Assembly (NCBI GenBank): GCA_027488335.1
Contig: JAIYBU010000039.1
Span: 1 to 64,000, forward strand
From: Cytophagaceae bacterium
GTDB lineage: Bacteria; Bacteroidota; Bacteroidia; Cytophagales; Spirosomataceae
Length of the DNA: 64,000 nucleotides
Direction of reading: 5' to 3'
The notes below the pieces were generated by a model. The model saw nothing but the letters and a program-made list of their open reading frames with translations, ran no database searches and was not told the origin of the DNA. Below, in pieces: positions 48,567-58,577 of this stretch (position 1 is its first letter; every line of letters begins with the position of its first letter). The translations under genes and the position numbers were made by a program.

Positions 48567-48597
48567 AAAAAAAGCCCACGTTTGAGGCATGGGCTTG
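48567..48597 (-). terminator. Rho-independent terminator downstream of the 261-aa gene
   Basis: On minus strand AAGCCCA-tgcctcaaacg-TGGGCTTTTTTT. Confidence 0.8.
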
Positions 48598-48635
48598 ATA
48601 ATATCTATGTAGCTATCAGCTTATTCTCGACTCGT

Positions 48636-49421
48636 TTAATTTCCTACCAAAAAATCATCAAAGAATTTTAAAAGTTTTTTCTGATAATCTTTAATTACTT
48701 TACTATCAGTCAATTCGATAAATTGGCTATCTTTTTTTATTTTTTCTTGCACTCTTGTTGACGTATAAAATAAGGTCTTATTGTCTTCGTAAGGGTGTTG
48801 AACCATTTTGATGTCGCAATCAACCCGTGTTTCGATGGTTTTCTTGAAAAGCCCTTTTGTTTTGCGGTCTTTAAATACTTTCGACACTAAAAAACCCTCG
48901 TCCGTATTACGCTCAATTACTAAATCGATACCTTCATCCAAAATTTTGCGGAGAACACGCACACGTACTTGTTCGTAAGGCATCGTGTAAACTCTCACAA
49001 CATTTGTGTCTTTTACAACTCTGTTTCTATCTTTAATGACTTGTTTTCTAAACTCTCTGAAAAGTTGCATTGAGTCAGCAAAGGCAGTTTTCAGCGAAGT
49101 TAGTTCGGCTTCTGTTTTTTCTTTATATGCTGTACAAATACCTGAAATACTGGCTGTTGAATCTCTTAAACTTTTCAGAACTGATTTATAATAATTTGCT
49201 ATGCCTTCCTGCGAAAGTATTTGATTGCTTTGTCTTGCTAATAACTGATTCAGGAGATTAATCTCGTTGGTGAGTTTACGATTTCTTTGAATCAAAGCAT
49301 CTACTCGATTCCCTCCTTTTTGAATATTCTTTTGTGCAAGAGCTTGAAACGAACAAAAATAAACGCTGAATATCAGCATCTTGTTGACACAAGATACAGC
49401 CGAAAAGTTTATGTGAAACAT
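48636..49421 (-). CDS. Secreted hypothetical protein
   Basis: Signal-peptide-like N-term and coiled-coil segment; no family recognised. Confidence 0.55.
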   Translation of the reverse strand: MFHINFSAVSCVNKMLIFSVYFCSFQALAQKNIQKGGNRVDALIQRNRKLTNEINLLNQLLARQSNQILSQEGIANYYKSVLKSLRDSTASISGICTAYKEKTEAELTSLKTAFADSMQLFREFRKQVIKDRNRVVKDTNVVRVYTMPYEQVRVRVLRKILDEGIDLVIERNTDEGFLVSKVFKDRKTKGLFKKTIETRVDCDIKMVQHPYEDNKTLFYTSTRVQEKIKKDSQFIELTDSKVIKDYQKKLLKFFDDFLVGN

Positions 49422-49575
49422 TTTGAGTGGATAATTAAGGGTTTTATAATGTACCTGATTTTAGCAATCAGGTTTCCTGCAAATTTAGATTTGAATTACA
49501 ATCTTACGAAATTAGATGATTTTGGGCAAATATTTATCTATTTTTGTGCGTTTTTTAAAAAACATTTAATTATTT

Positions 49576-50574
49576 ATGAAATTACGTACGTTCTGCTCTG
49601 CTATCGTTGGATTATTTCTTGGGCTTTCTTTTTTATTTTCTTGTCAAAACTCCGAAACTGTTGATACCTCAACTATTTCAGTAAAGGTTGATATTCAGAG
49701 GTTTGACGAGGCAATGATGCAGCTAAAAACAAAAGAACAAATCAAAGGATTTTTACTAAAAAACACCAAGTTTGTTAATCAGTTTTATCAGACTTCCCCC
49801 GAAGATACCGCACTCATAAATCGACTGTTTTTGATTCATAATAACCCCGATACTCAAGCTTTTTACGAAGATACAAAACAAACATTCGGAAATTTGGCTG
49901 ATTTGAAAAGCCAACTTGAAACCGCTTTTAAGCACATAAAATATTATTATCCCGATTTTAAAGAGCCTCAAATCATCACGACTTTCACGGCACTTGATTT
50001 AGAATTAATGGTATCGGAAGATATGATTGTGATACCTTTAGAAACTTTTCTTGGCCCTAAGGCTAAGTATCGCCCGCAATATCCACTCTATCTTTTACAA
50101 AGATTCGATAAACCTTATATTGTTCCTTCGATATTGACAATTTTATCAAGAAAATACAATGCTATCGACCCTAAAGACCACACACTTTTGAGCGATATGG
50201 TTTATTACGGAAAAAGTTACGAGTTTACTCGTGCGATGTTGCCCGATGTGGCTGACTCGCTCGTGATAGCTTACGCTGATTCGAACATGACCAAAACTTG
50301 GAATTCGCAAGACTTGGTTTGGGGGCATTTTCTTGATAATAAATTGCTCTATGAAACCAACGACCGTATTAAAGATAAATACCTCGGCGACCGCCCAAAG
50401 GTTTTTGAAGTTGGAAACGACTGTCCAGGTCGTATCGGGCAATGGCTTGGTTGGCGAATTGTAAGCCGTTACCGAACTGAAAACACTTCAATTTCGTTAA
50501 TTGATTTGATGAAAAACCCAAATGCTCGTGATATTTTCGAGAAATCGAAATACAAAGGACAGTTGGAAGATTAA
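49576..50574 (+). CDS. gldB: Gliding motility lipoprotein GldB
   Basis: Lipoprotein signal (LGLSFLFSCQNS), IQRFDEAM, EDMIVIPLETFLGP, FEVGNDCPGRIGQWLGWRIVSRY. Confidence 0.85.
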   Translation: MKLRTFCSAIVGLFLGLSFLFSCQNSETVDTSTISVKVDIQRFDEAMMQLKTKEQIKGFLLKNTKFVNQFYQTSPEDTALINRLFLIHNNPDTQAFYEDTKQTFGNLADLKSQLETAFKHIKYYYPDFKEPQIITTFTALDLELMVSEDMIVIPLETFLGPKAKYRPQYPLYLLQRFDKPYIVPSILTILSRKYNAIDPKDHTLLSDMVYYGKSYEFTRAMLPDVADSLVIAYADSNMTKTWNSQDLVWGHFLDNKLLYETNDRIKDKYLGDRPKVFEVGNDCPGRIGQWLGWRIVSRYRTENTSISLIDLMKNPNARDIFEKSKYKGQLED

Positions 50575-50673
50575 AAAATTGGCAGTTAAGAGTACACAAT
50601 TGATAGTACTGTTTTTCATGGAATGATTTTTTTCAAGACAAGTATTTTAATGACCGTTGGAAGGTAAATAATT

Positions 50674-52590
50674 ATGGCAAAAAGAAGTAGTAGTTTTGGT
50701 GCGGGTGTTTCGGAGGCAGATAAAAAGAAGGTAACAAAAGAGGGTTTTAATAAAGTATTAAAGATTTTTAGATTTACGTTGCCCTACAAAGGCACTTTTG
50801 TCATAGGTTTTGTTTTCTTGGTTTTGTCTCAAATTACCTCGATGAGCGTGCCGTTATTGATGGGGCAAATGGTCGGAGCGATTGTTTCGCCTAAAAATCC
50901 ATCAGCGGCTCTTGAGGCAGCAAAAATGATGGGCGGGAATACTGGTATCCAGAAATTTCAGCAAGTTTTTAGTTCGTCTAATCAACTCACACTCAACGAT
51001 GTAACGTTTCTTTTCGTAGCCTTGCTTATCATGCAGGCGTTGTTTTCATTTCTACGTGTTTACACTTTTTCGAGAGTTTCGGAGCGTTCGATGCGTGATT
51101 TACGTCAAGAACTTTATACGAAAATTATTACTTTACCAATTTCATTTTTTGAGAAAAGTAGGGTTGGTGAACTCATGAGCCGCATCACCTCCGATGTTAC
51201 GCAGCTTCAAGATGTACTTTCTATTACGCTTGCCGAACTTTTTCGCCAAATTTTTACGCTCGTGGGTGGCGTAATTTTGATTTCGATGCTTTCTGGGAAA
51301 TTGACGCTTTTTATGCTTTCTACATTTCCGTTTTTGGTGATAGCAGCTATTATTTTTGGACGATTTATTAGAAAAAACGCTAAGAAAGTACAAGATGAAT
51401 TGGCACAAACAAATATTATTGTTGAAGAAACCCTGCAATCGGTCAATGTTGTGAAAGCATTTACAAACGAACGCTTAGAGGTAAATCGCTACGGAATTTC
51501 TATCCAGCGAGTAGTTGATTACGCTCTCAAAGCGGCAACTTTCAGAGGTGGATTTATTTCATTTATTATCTCTGTTTTGTTTGGTGGTGTTGTAGGCGTG
51601 GTTTGGTACGGTGGAAACTTAGTACTTTCGGGCGAATTAGCCTTTCAAGATTTATTCACTTTTATTCTTTATACGGGTTTTATTGGAGGCTCGGTTGGTG
51701 GCTTGGGCGATATGTACGCCCAAATTCAACGCACAGTTGGTGCTTCAGAAAGAATTTTGGAAATTTTGGATGAAGAGTCAGAAGTTGATGTAAGCAAAAA
51801 TCCAGTTTTCAAGAAAGCCGATGGAAACATAACATTCGATAAAGTAGGTTTTGCGTATCCTTCTCGCCCCGATGTGACGATTTTGAAAGAACTATCGCTT
51901 TCAATCAAATCTGGTGAAAAAATAGCCATCGTTGGTCATAGTGGTGCAGGAAAATCAACAATTGTACAGCTTTTGATGAAGCTTTACCCACTTACAAAAG
52001 GTAAAATTATGGTTGATGGACAAAATATTGCTACGCAAGATGTAACCGAACTTCGTAGTAATATTGCAATTGTGCCACAAGAAGTTATGCTTTTTGGTGG
52101 AACAATTTACGAAAACATTACTTATGGAAAACCAAACGCTACTCGCCAAGAAGTAGTAGATGCCGCCCAAAAAGCGAATGCTTACGAGTTTATTGAATCT
52201 TTCCCTGATAAATTTGAGACAATTGTGGGTGAGCGTGGTGTGAAACTTTCGGGCGGGCAACGTCAACGTATAGCCATCGCTCGTGCGATTCTGAAAGACC
52301 CTTCTATTCTGATTCTTGATGAAGCCACGAGTGCCTTAGACTCTGAATCTGAAAAATTAGTGCAAGATGCGTTGGACAAATTAATGAAAGACCGCACGAC
52401 GATTATCATAGCTCATAGATTAGCTACTATCAGAAATGTCGATACAATTTATGTGTTGAAAGATGGTGAAATCGCAGAGTCTGGTAGCCATGAAGAGTTG
52501 ATTTCGAAAGCTGAAAACAGCCCTGAAGGAGGAATTTATGCAAATTTGGTAAAATTACAGTTTGATAATGTAAATTTGCTGGTCGAATAA
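50674..52590 (+). CDS. ABC transporter ATP-binding/permease protein (ABCB/MsbA-type exporter)
   Basis: TMD plus NBD: Walker A GHSGAGKST, signature KLSGGQRQRIAIARAILKDPSILILDEATSALD. Confidence 0.95.
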   Translation: MAKRSSSFGAGVSEADKKKVTKEGFNKVLKIFRFTLPYKGTFVIGFVFLVLSQITSMSVPLLMGQMVGAIVSPKNPSAALEAAKMMGGNTGIQKFQQVFSSSNQLTLNDVTFLFVALLIMQALFSFLRVYTFSRVSERSMRDLRQELYTKIITLPISFFEKSRVGELMSRITSDVTQLQDVLSITLAELFRQIFTLVGGVILISMLSGKLTLFMLSTFPFLVIAAIIFGRFIRKNAKKVQDELAQTNIIVEETLQSVNVVKAFTNERLEVNRYGISIQRVVDYALKAATFRGGFISFIISVLFGGVVGVVWYGGNLVLSGELAFQDLFTFILYTGFIGGSVGGLGDMYAQIQRTVGASERILEILDEESEVDVSKNPVFKKADGNITFDKVGFAYPSRPDVTILKELSLSIKSGEKIAIVGHSGAGKSTIVQLLMKLYPLTKGKIMVDGQNIATQDVTELRSNIAIVPQEVMLFGGTIYENITYGKPNATRQEVVDAAQKANAYEFIESFPDKFETIVGERGVKLSGGQRQRIAIARAILKDPSILILDEATSALDSESEKLVQDALDKLMKDRTTIIIAHRLATIRNVDTIYVLKDGEIAESGSHEELISKAENSPEGGIYANLVKLQFDNVNLLVE

Positions 52591-52602
52591 CCCTTGACAA
52601 AT

Positions 52603-53019
52603 ATGAACCCTTCTAAAGATACACTAAAAGAATATGACCTACGCCACACAGGCTGTCGGGCAGATATATTACAATCGTTCCAAAACAATAACCACGCACT
52701 TTCACATGGCGATTTGGAGGCTCTATTTGGGCAACGTTTCGACCGTGTGACCATCTACCGAACACTCAAAACTTTTGTTGAGAAAGGTATCGTTCATAAA
52801 GTTTTAGACGATGAAGGTGGTACAAAATATGCTATGTGTAAAGTGTCGGAGTGTAGCCACGAAAATCATCATCACGACCATGTACATTTTAAATGTTTAG
52901 CTTGTGGAAACACTACTTGCATCGAAAGTGTGCATATCCCTATTATCAATTTACCAGAGGGATACAGACGTACCGAAGTAAATATACTCGTACAAGGCAC
53001 TTGTCCTGCTTGTGTTTAG
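52603..53019 (+). CDS. Fur-family metalloregulator
   Basis: RHTGCRADILQSFQ..DLEALFGQRFDRVTIYRTLKTFVEKGIVHKV, HHHDHVHFKCLACGNTTC, CPAC. ATG at 52603 preferred over the TTG at 52594. Confidence 0.92.
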   Translation: MNPSKDTLKEYDLRHTGCRADILQSFQNNNHALSHGDLEALFGQRFDRVTIYRTLKTFVEKGIVHKVLDDEGGTKYAMCKVSECSHENHHHDHVHFKCLACGNTTCIESVHIPIINLPEGYRRTEVNILVQGTCPACV

Positions 53020-53112
53020 TTATTTGTTTTAGTTAGTTACTGGTTAATATTTTTAATAACAAATAACCGCACGGGTGACCCCGCACTCCTTAATTTTCCA
53101 GTAACTCAAAAA

Positions 53113-54015
53113 TTGATGTCTACAAGAACAAAAATATTTATCGCACTCGGAATCGTTTATATTGTTTGGGGTTCTACATACTTAGGTGTAAAAATCGCTC
53201 TGCATACGTTACCCCCGATGCTTATTTCCTGCACCCGATTTCTGATTGGTGGTTCACTTTTGTTTGCATTTACACTACTTAGAGGGCAAAAAATGCCAAC
53301 CCTTCAAGAAACTCGAAATGCAGCATTTATTGGCGTACTTTTGAGTGGTGTTGGTAATTGTGCAGTAGCTTATGCACTGATGAAGATGCCTTCGGGTTTA
53401 GTAGCACTTTTAGTGGCTACATTACCCGCTTGGATGATTTTACTTGATTACCTATTTTTTAGCAACGAAAAACCATCCATCGTCGGGACAATTGGTTTGG
53501 TTTTAGGTTTAGTCGGAATGGCAGTTCTACTCAACCCTTTTCAGCAAGTTACTCAACAAGAAGTACCTGTTTTGGCGGCCTTGATTGTTTTCCTTGGCTC
53601 AATTGCTTGGGCTTTTGGTTCACTCAAATCACCTTATTTGGTTTTGCCTAACTCGTTGCAATCAACAGCTATCCAGATGGTGGTGGGAGGTTGTTTTTCG
53701 CTGACAATGAGTATTATTTTTGAGAAAAATCAATTACATGCTTTTCAAAACATGACTACTGAAACATATTTGGCAATGATATATCTCGTGTTCATTGGCT
53801 CTTATGTAGGTTATACGGCCTACGTTTGGCTAATAAATCATGCTCCGCCACAAATCACGGCTACTTATGCGTATGTAAACCCAGTAGTAGCGATTTTCTT
53901 AGGCTGGATTTTTTTGGATGAACGCCTTACATCTCGCTCAATGTTGGCTTCAGCAATTATCTTAGCTGGTGTAGTAATGATGACTTTGGGCAGAAAAAAC
54001 CACCAAAAGAGATAG
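53113..54015 (+). CDS. EamA-family (DMT superfamily) transporter
   Basis: Ten TM segments; GIVYIVWGSTYLGVKIALHTLPPML, YAYVNPVVAIFLGWIFLDERLT. Confidence 0.92.
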   Translation: MMSTRTKIFIALGIVYIVWGSTYLGVKIALHTLPPMLISCTRFLIGGSLLFAFTLLRGQKMPTLQETRNAAFIGVLLSGVGNCAVAYALMKMPSGLVALLVATLPAWMILLDYLFFSNEKPSIVGTIGLVLGLVGMAVLLNPFQQVTQQEVPVLAALIVFLGSIAWAFGSLKSPYLVLPNSLQSTAIQMVVGGCFSLTMSIIFEKNQLHAFQNMTTETYLAMIYLVFIGSYVGYTAYVWLINHAPPQITATYAYVNPVVAIFLGWIFLDERLTSRSMLASAIILAGVVMMTLGRKNHQKR

Positions 54016-54158
54016 ATATTCAATGATGAGAATAATTAATGCTTTTCTTGTACCATATTTAGTAGTTTTGTTTCAGTAAAATAGTCTTCAATAATCAAGC
54101 ACAAAGATTGAGCGTATATAACAAACGTTTATCTGATATGTTGAATTGTAAATTTAAT

Positions 54159-54187
54159 AAAAAAGACGCCTTTCGAGCGTCGTTTTT
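54159..54187. terminator. Stem-loop terminator between convergent genes
   Basis: AAAAAGACGC..GCGTCGTTTTT. Confidence 0.75.
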
Positions 54188-54231
54188 ACAATTAGTTTCC
54201 AAACAAATTCAAAGTTTTTTTAAATGATGTT

Positions 54232-54936
54232 TTATCTTGGTATTCCGAAGGTTTTCGCTACCTCATCAAAGTTTGTGTAATCAATGTTTGCTCGTGTTTT
54301 TATTCCTCCTGGAATAATTACATAACGGTACTGTAGTCCAGTGATTGGTTTTCCCTGAATATCGAGCAACTCCGAAAAAGTGATATTTACTCTACCTAAA
54401 GTGGCAGCTACGTTGTAATTAGTGAGACCCGAATTTGTTTCGAGCATCATTGGTAACAAATATGCTGGTCCACCTGCAGTTTGCTTGCTATATGCCAGCA
54501 CCACTCCTTTATCAATAATATCTTGAGTAATTTTGGTTTCAATAATGCTATATATGTAGCTTTTTTCGGTAATCTTCTGCCAATCTCCAAAAGTCGGAGT
54601 AAGCCAATCAGAATAAATAACGTTGGTTGTTGTCACAGTTCCTGAACTGCCCGCTGGCCCCGCTGGCCCCGCTGGCCCCGCTGGTCCTTGTGGTCCTGTT
54701 GCCCCTGTATCGCCTTTAGGTCCTTGAGGTCCTGTCGCCCCTGTTGCTCCAGCTGGCCCTTGTGGACCCGTCGCTCCCGTCGCTCCTGTCGCCCCCGTTG
54801 CTCCTGCAGGCCCTTGTATTCCTTGTGGCCCTTGGTCTCCTTTTACTCCTTGTGGTCCTTGTGGTCCTTCACAACTGCACAATGCTAAGTATCCCATCAA
54901 CATTATGCTGAGGGTAATTTTTTTCTTAATTTCCAT
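54232..54936 (-). CDS. Collagen-like (Gly-X-Y repeat) lipoprotein
   Basis: Lipoprotein-type N-term ([11 protein letters not shown]) then about 26 G-X-Y triplets ([12 protein letters not shown]...[16 protein letters not shown]) and a ~130-aa C-terminal domain. Confidence 0.9.
   Translation of the reverse strand: MEIKKKITLSIMLMGYLALCSCEGPQGPQGVKGDQGPQGIQGPAGATGATGATGATGPQGPAGATGATGPQGPKGDTGATGPQGPAGPAGPAGPAGSSGTVTTTNVIYSDWLTPTFGDWQKITEKSYIYSIIETKITQDIIDKGVVLAYSKQTAGGPAYLLPMMLETNSGLTNYNVAATLGRVNITFSELLDIQGKPITGLQYRYVIIPGGIKTRANIDYTNFDEVAKTFGIPR
54653..54685. repeat. 9-bp tandem repeat within collagen-like region
   Basis: gctggcccc repeated >=3 times. Confidence 0.85.
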
Positions 54937-55057
54937 GATATGGGTTAGGTTAATATTAGTTAAAAGAATGGTCTTTTAAGAATGATTTCCCAAATTAAAA
55001 ACACGCATATAATAGAACCGTAACATCTTGCAAATAAACATTATTATTAATTATTTA

Positions 55058-55639
55058 TCAGATAGGCTTTGAATTTTGGGTATATCGAACCTCTAAGCCT
55101 CTATCAAGTTTATTTTTTACTACTTTAATGCTTACTTTTCCTTTTGGCTTTATTTCCCAAGTTGGTATTTCTCCATCAGCAATCGGTTGACCATACTTAG
55201 TTGTGAATTGTTTTGTCAATTCATTTTTAAGACTATCGTTCGAGGTATCGGTGTTCATGTAAATATCTAATTCTATACCAGAAACACGGTTTTGTTTGTC
55301 TTTTTCGTAGAGAATGTCAACAGTTTCCAGATTATCAGTGTCAAAAGAGTAGCCAACGTGCGTTTCTTCCTCTTCAAAAAGTTCGGCTTTTTCTTTCTTT
55401 TTAACATCAGCAATAGCATCACCAAATTGGATGCCTCGGAGGAGACCGTCGCCCGTACCCATAATGGTATTTAGCAACTTCTGAACGTTACTTGTGGTAG
55501 CGGTCTTTGGTAAGGGAGGATTTAAAACTTCCAATGTTTCTGTTTTTTTTGGGTTACTGCACGCAATGGTTAACAAAATTAAAATAAAATAATAAATTTT
55601 CATGTTTTTTTGAAAGAAATATATTGAATGAAAAAACAT
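55058..55639 (-). CDS. Hypothetical lipoprotein
   Basis: Lipoprotein signal YFILILLTIACSNPKK; 193 aa, no family recognised. Confidence 0.6.
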   Translation of the reverse strand: MFFHSIYFFQKNMKIYYFILILLTIACSNPKKTETLEVLNPPLPKTATTSNVQKLLNTIMGTGDGLLRGIQFGDAIADVKKKEKAELFEEEETHVGYSFDTDNLETVDILYEKDKQNRVSGIELDIYMNTDTSNDSLKNELTKQFTTKYGQPIADGEIPTWEIKPKGKVSIKVVKNKLDRGLEVRYTQNSKPI

Positions 55640-55656
55640 AATTTTAATGAATGGTA

Positions 55657-57138
55657 TCAGAATTCTCGTGATAGATTAAAGAATATCCTTTTTTCGCCGG
55701 CTCCATTAAGTGAATAATTTAGACGACCTACTACATTATACCATGTCACTACATCGAGTCCGACTCCTCCACCAACTAACCATTTATTTGCAAATTTAGT
55801 ATTATTTAGCTCAGGAAAATTATTTTTTATATATCCAACATCAACAAACGTATTTATATAAGCCGCTACGGGCAAGGTATTAAATTGTTTGACTTTCAAA
55901 AAACGACTCAAATTAAATATTTTATCAAGCATCTGATACTTCAAATTGGTCTTTAATAAACCATAATTTTGGCCATCAATTACATACAGTTCGTAGCCAC
56001 GCACTAAATCGTTGCGATAACCTAAACCTTGTGTTTGTAAGAAAGGCTGTTTCTCAGGAAAAGATGCTTTACCTCTTAGACTGTAATTGGCATAAAAGTT
56101 TCGGTAAATAGAAAAATATTGACTGATTGTTCCGCTTAAACTTAATTGGTTGATATCGTCTCGTGTCGAAAGTCCATATTTGATGGCATCAAAACTTAGT
56201 CGATACCCTTTGAGTGCATATTGGCGATTATCTCGACGGTCGAAAACATAAGAATAACTAATCAAAAAATAATTCTGTTGGGTGCGTCCTGCCAAAAAGT
56301 AGTTGGGGTTTAGCCGAGCAATTGTATCGGCAATTTTGGTCTGATTATAAGTGATTTGTAAGTATTGATTCTGAAAAAAACCTGTTCGTCGGCTCAAAAC
56401 TGCATAGAAATTAAGGCGTTCACGTTGGCGTTTTTCACTTTCAAGAAACTGGAATTTATCTTGTGAAGTTCGGTAAGCCATCGTTTTGTTAATGCCATAA
56501 AACGCCCCAACCGAAAAAGTTGTTTGGAGGGTTCTATCCAAATAAGGCGTGCTGTAAGCAATCTCGAAGTTAGGAATAAAACCTGCTTCGGCCCTGACTT
56601 TTAGTTGGTCATTATTGCCCGTCAGATTGGAGTGACGTCCGTAGATGCCATAAATTGTGCGTTTTAAATCATGTCCACGCTCATACCACCATTCATTGAA
56701 ATTTCGGTCGGCTAAATAAAATACAGGTAAAACCACTAAATAAAGACGTTCTTTTACCTCAACAATCACATCAATCTGCTGATTATTAATTGCTTCTGAG
56801 CTAACTTTTACGGTTATAAACAAGTTTGTATTAAATATTTTCTTTCGGTCGGCCTCTAAAATCTCTGTCAATTGAGCTTTTTGCAGCGTATCACCTGCTT
56901 TTATGGCCATATCTCTGAAAATAATCTTTTCTTTTGTGCGATTATTTCCCACGACTTTCACCTGACGCACAACTATCGACTCATCAGCAAAAGACTGATA
57001 ATAAACAATTTGTAGTAGAAATAGACAAATAAAAAACAGGCGTTGAGTCATTAATAGTTTTTTATAAATTAGGGTGTCGTGAAACAAAATACGAAGTTTT
57101 GATGAGGTTGTAAACACCAAATTTAAACTATTTTTCAA
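55657..57138 (-). CDS. Omp85/BamA-like POTRA-containing outer membrane protein
   Basis: POTRA-like VRQVKVVGNNRTKEKIIFRDMAIKAGDTLQKAQLTEILEADRKKIFNTNLF; beta-barrel ending FFNLSREF. Confidence 0.85.
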   Translation of the reverse strand: MKNSLNLVFTTSSKLRILFHDTLIYKKLLMTQRLFFICLFLLQIVYYQSFADESIVVRQVKVVGNNRTKEKIIFRDMAIKAGDTLQKAQLTEILEADRKKIFNTNLFITVKVSSEAINNQQIDVIVEVKERLYLVVLPVFYLADRNFNEWWYERGHDLKRTIYGIYGRHSNLTGNNDQLKVRAEAGFIPNFEIAYSTPYLDRTLQTTFSVGAFYGINKTMAYRTSQDKFQFLESEKRQRERLNFYAVLSRRTGFFQNQYLQITYNQTKIADTIARLNPNYFLAGRTQQNYFLISYSYVFDRRDNRQYALKGYRLSFDAIKYGLSTRDDINQLSLSGTISQYFSIYRNFYANYSLRGKASFPEKQPFLQTQGLGYRNDLVRGYELYVIDGQNYGLLKTNLKYQMLDKIFNLSRFLKVKQFNTLPVAAYINTFVDVGYIKNNFPELNNTKFANKWLVGGGVGLDVVTWYNVVGRLNYSLNGAGEKRIFFNLSREF

Positions 57139-57235
57139 GAAAAGTCGTAAAATATTGTGCCTTCAAGATTGTAAAACTAACTTTAAGAAATATTTATGGA
57201 CTCAACCGCTTCGGCGACCCGAAAAACCACTAATA

Positions 57236-58450
57236 ATGGAAACACTATTCATAACCGACAAACTAAAAAACTTATTGCCCAAAATAAAGACTTTTGTAGA
57301 AACCGAATTGTATCCTCTCGAAACTACTGAAAATCTTGCTCATAACTTTTCGTTCGTCGAGCCGATTTTGCAAGAAAAAAGAGCTTTAGTAAAAAAAGCA
57401 GGGCTTTGGGGCTTGCATTTGCCCGAAGAAGATGGAGGTCTTGGACTAACACTTTGTGAATTTGGACAAATCAGCGAAGTGCTGGCGAGTTCGCCTTTCG
57501 GACATTTTGTGTTTAATACGCAAGCTCCTGATATTGGAAATACTGAATTAATGCACAAATATGCCCCTAAACATCTGAAAGACAAGTATTTAAAGCCATT
57601 GATGAGCGGTGAAATTAGAAGTTGCTTTTCGATGACCGAACCCGAATTTGCTGGTTCGAATCCTACTCGAATGGGAACTACGGCTGTAAAAGATGGAGAC
57701 GACTACATTATAAACGGACATAAATGGTTTACGTCTTCGGCCGATGGTGCAGCTTTTGCGGTGGTAATGGCCGTAACAAACCCCGACGCTGCTCCGCACA
57801 AGCGAGCGAGCCAGATTTTAGTACCGCTCGATACCGAAGGCTTTAAATTTATAAGAAATATTCCAATTATGGGTCACTCTGGCGATAGTTGGGCGAGCCA
57901 TGCCGAAGTAATCTATGAAAACGTAAGAGTTCCACAAGCCAATTTGATTGGCATGGAAGGGGCTGGTTTTTTATTGGCTCAAGAACGCCTTGGGCCAGGT
58001 CGTATTCATCATTGTATGCGTTTTATTGGAATTGCTGAGCGTAGTTTTGATTTGATGTGCCGATACGCAGCATCAAGAGAAATGGCCGAGGGCGTAATGT
58101 TGGGTGAAATGCAGTTCATTCAAGGGTTTATTGCAGAAAGTAGAGCAGAAATTGATGCTGCTCGCCTTTTGGTGCTTCGTACGGCAAAAAATATTGATGA
58201 ACAAGGTGCAGCTACTGTTCGAGATGAAATTTCAATGATAAAATTTTTCACGGCAAATATGATGCTTCGAGTAATTGACCGAGCGATTCAAACCCACGGT
58301 GCCTTAGGCATGACAAGCGATATTTTACTTTCGTATTGGTATGCCCACGAACGTGCCGCCCGAATCTACGATGGTGCAGATGAAGTGCATAAAACTGCTT
58401 TGGCTCGTGGAATCTTAAAAGGTTACGGGCTTGATACTCGCAAGAAGTAA
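57236..58450 (+). CDS. Acyl-CoA dehydrogenase
   Basis: CFSMTEPEFAGSNPTRMGTTA, DGDDYIINGHKWFTSSADGA, IQTHGALGMTSDILLSYWYAHERAARIYDGADEVHK. Start at METLFIT (57236) preferred. Confidence 0.93.
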   Translation: METLFITDKLKNLLPKIKTFVETELYPLETTENLAHNFSFVEPILQEKRALVKKAGLWGLHLPEEDGGLGLTLCEFGQISEVLASSPFGHFVFNTQAPDIGNTELMHKYAPKHLKDKYLKPLMSGEIRSCFSMTEPEFAGSNPTRMGTTAVKDGDDYIINGHKWFTSSADGAAFAVVMAVTNPDAAPHKRASQILVPLDTEGFKFIRNIPIMGHSGDSWASHAEVIYENVRVPQANLIGMEGAGFLLAQERLGPGRIHHCMRFIGIAERSFDLMCRYAASREMAEGVMLGEMQFIQGFIAESRAEIDAARLLVLRTAKNIDEQGAATVRDEISMIKFFTANMMLRVIDRAIQTHGALGMTSDILLSYWYAHERAARIYDGADEVHKTALARGILKGYGLDTRKK

Positions 58451-58466
58451 AATAAAGACAGTAATT

Positions 58467-58512
58467 AGCGTGGCACACCTAAATTGACTGCGATAACAAG
58501 GTGTGCCACGCT
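58467..58512 (+). terminator. Stem-loop after acyl-CoA dehydrogenase gene
   Basis: Perfect 13-bp arms AGCGTGGCACACC / GGTGTGCCACGCT, 20-nt loop, followed by TTTTA. Confidence 0.65.
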
Positions 58513-58577
58513 TTTATTGCAAACTGTTGACTCCAAACCGAAGACTTTCATCAGCTATTCAACACTAAAAACCTACC

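Noticed and set aside
48438-48586. Open frame CKNKQIHIDYQGNPIDILAYFNKFYAKHGFLLLKDGPDLRCSPKKAHV*
   Set aside because: No start codon, short, overlaps a terminator; an open run of this length is expected by chance in AT-rich DNA.
54640-54870. Regular short repeats suggestive of a CRISPR array
   Set aside because: They are 9-bp codon repeats for collagen-like Gly-X-Y triplets, with no spacers. No CRISPR array seen in the window.
57653-57663. GGTTCGAATCC, an exact tRNA T-arm-like string
   Set aside because: Falls in frame inside acyl-CoA dehydrogenase (coding AGSNPTRMG); no acceptor or anticodon arms nearby. No tRNA or rRNA gene was found in the window.
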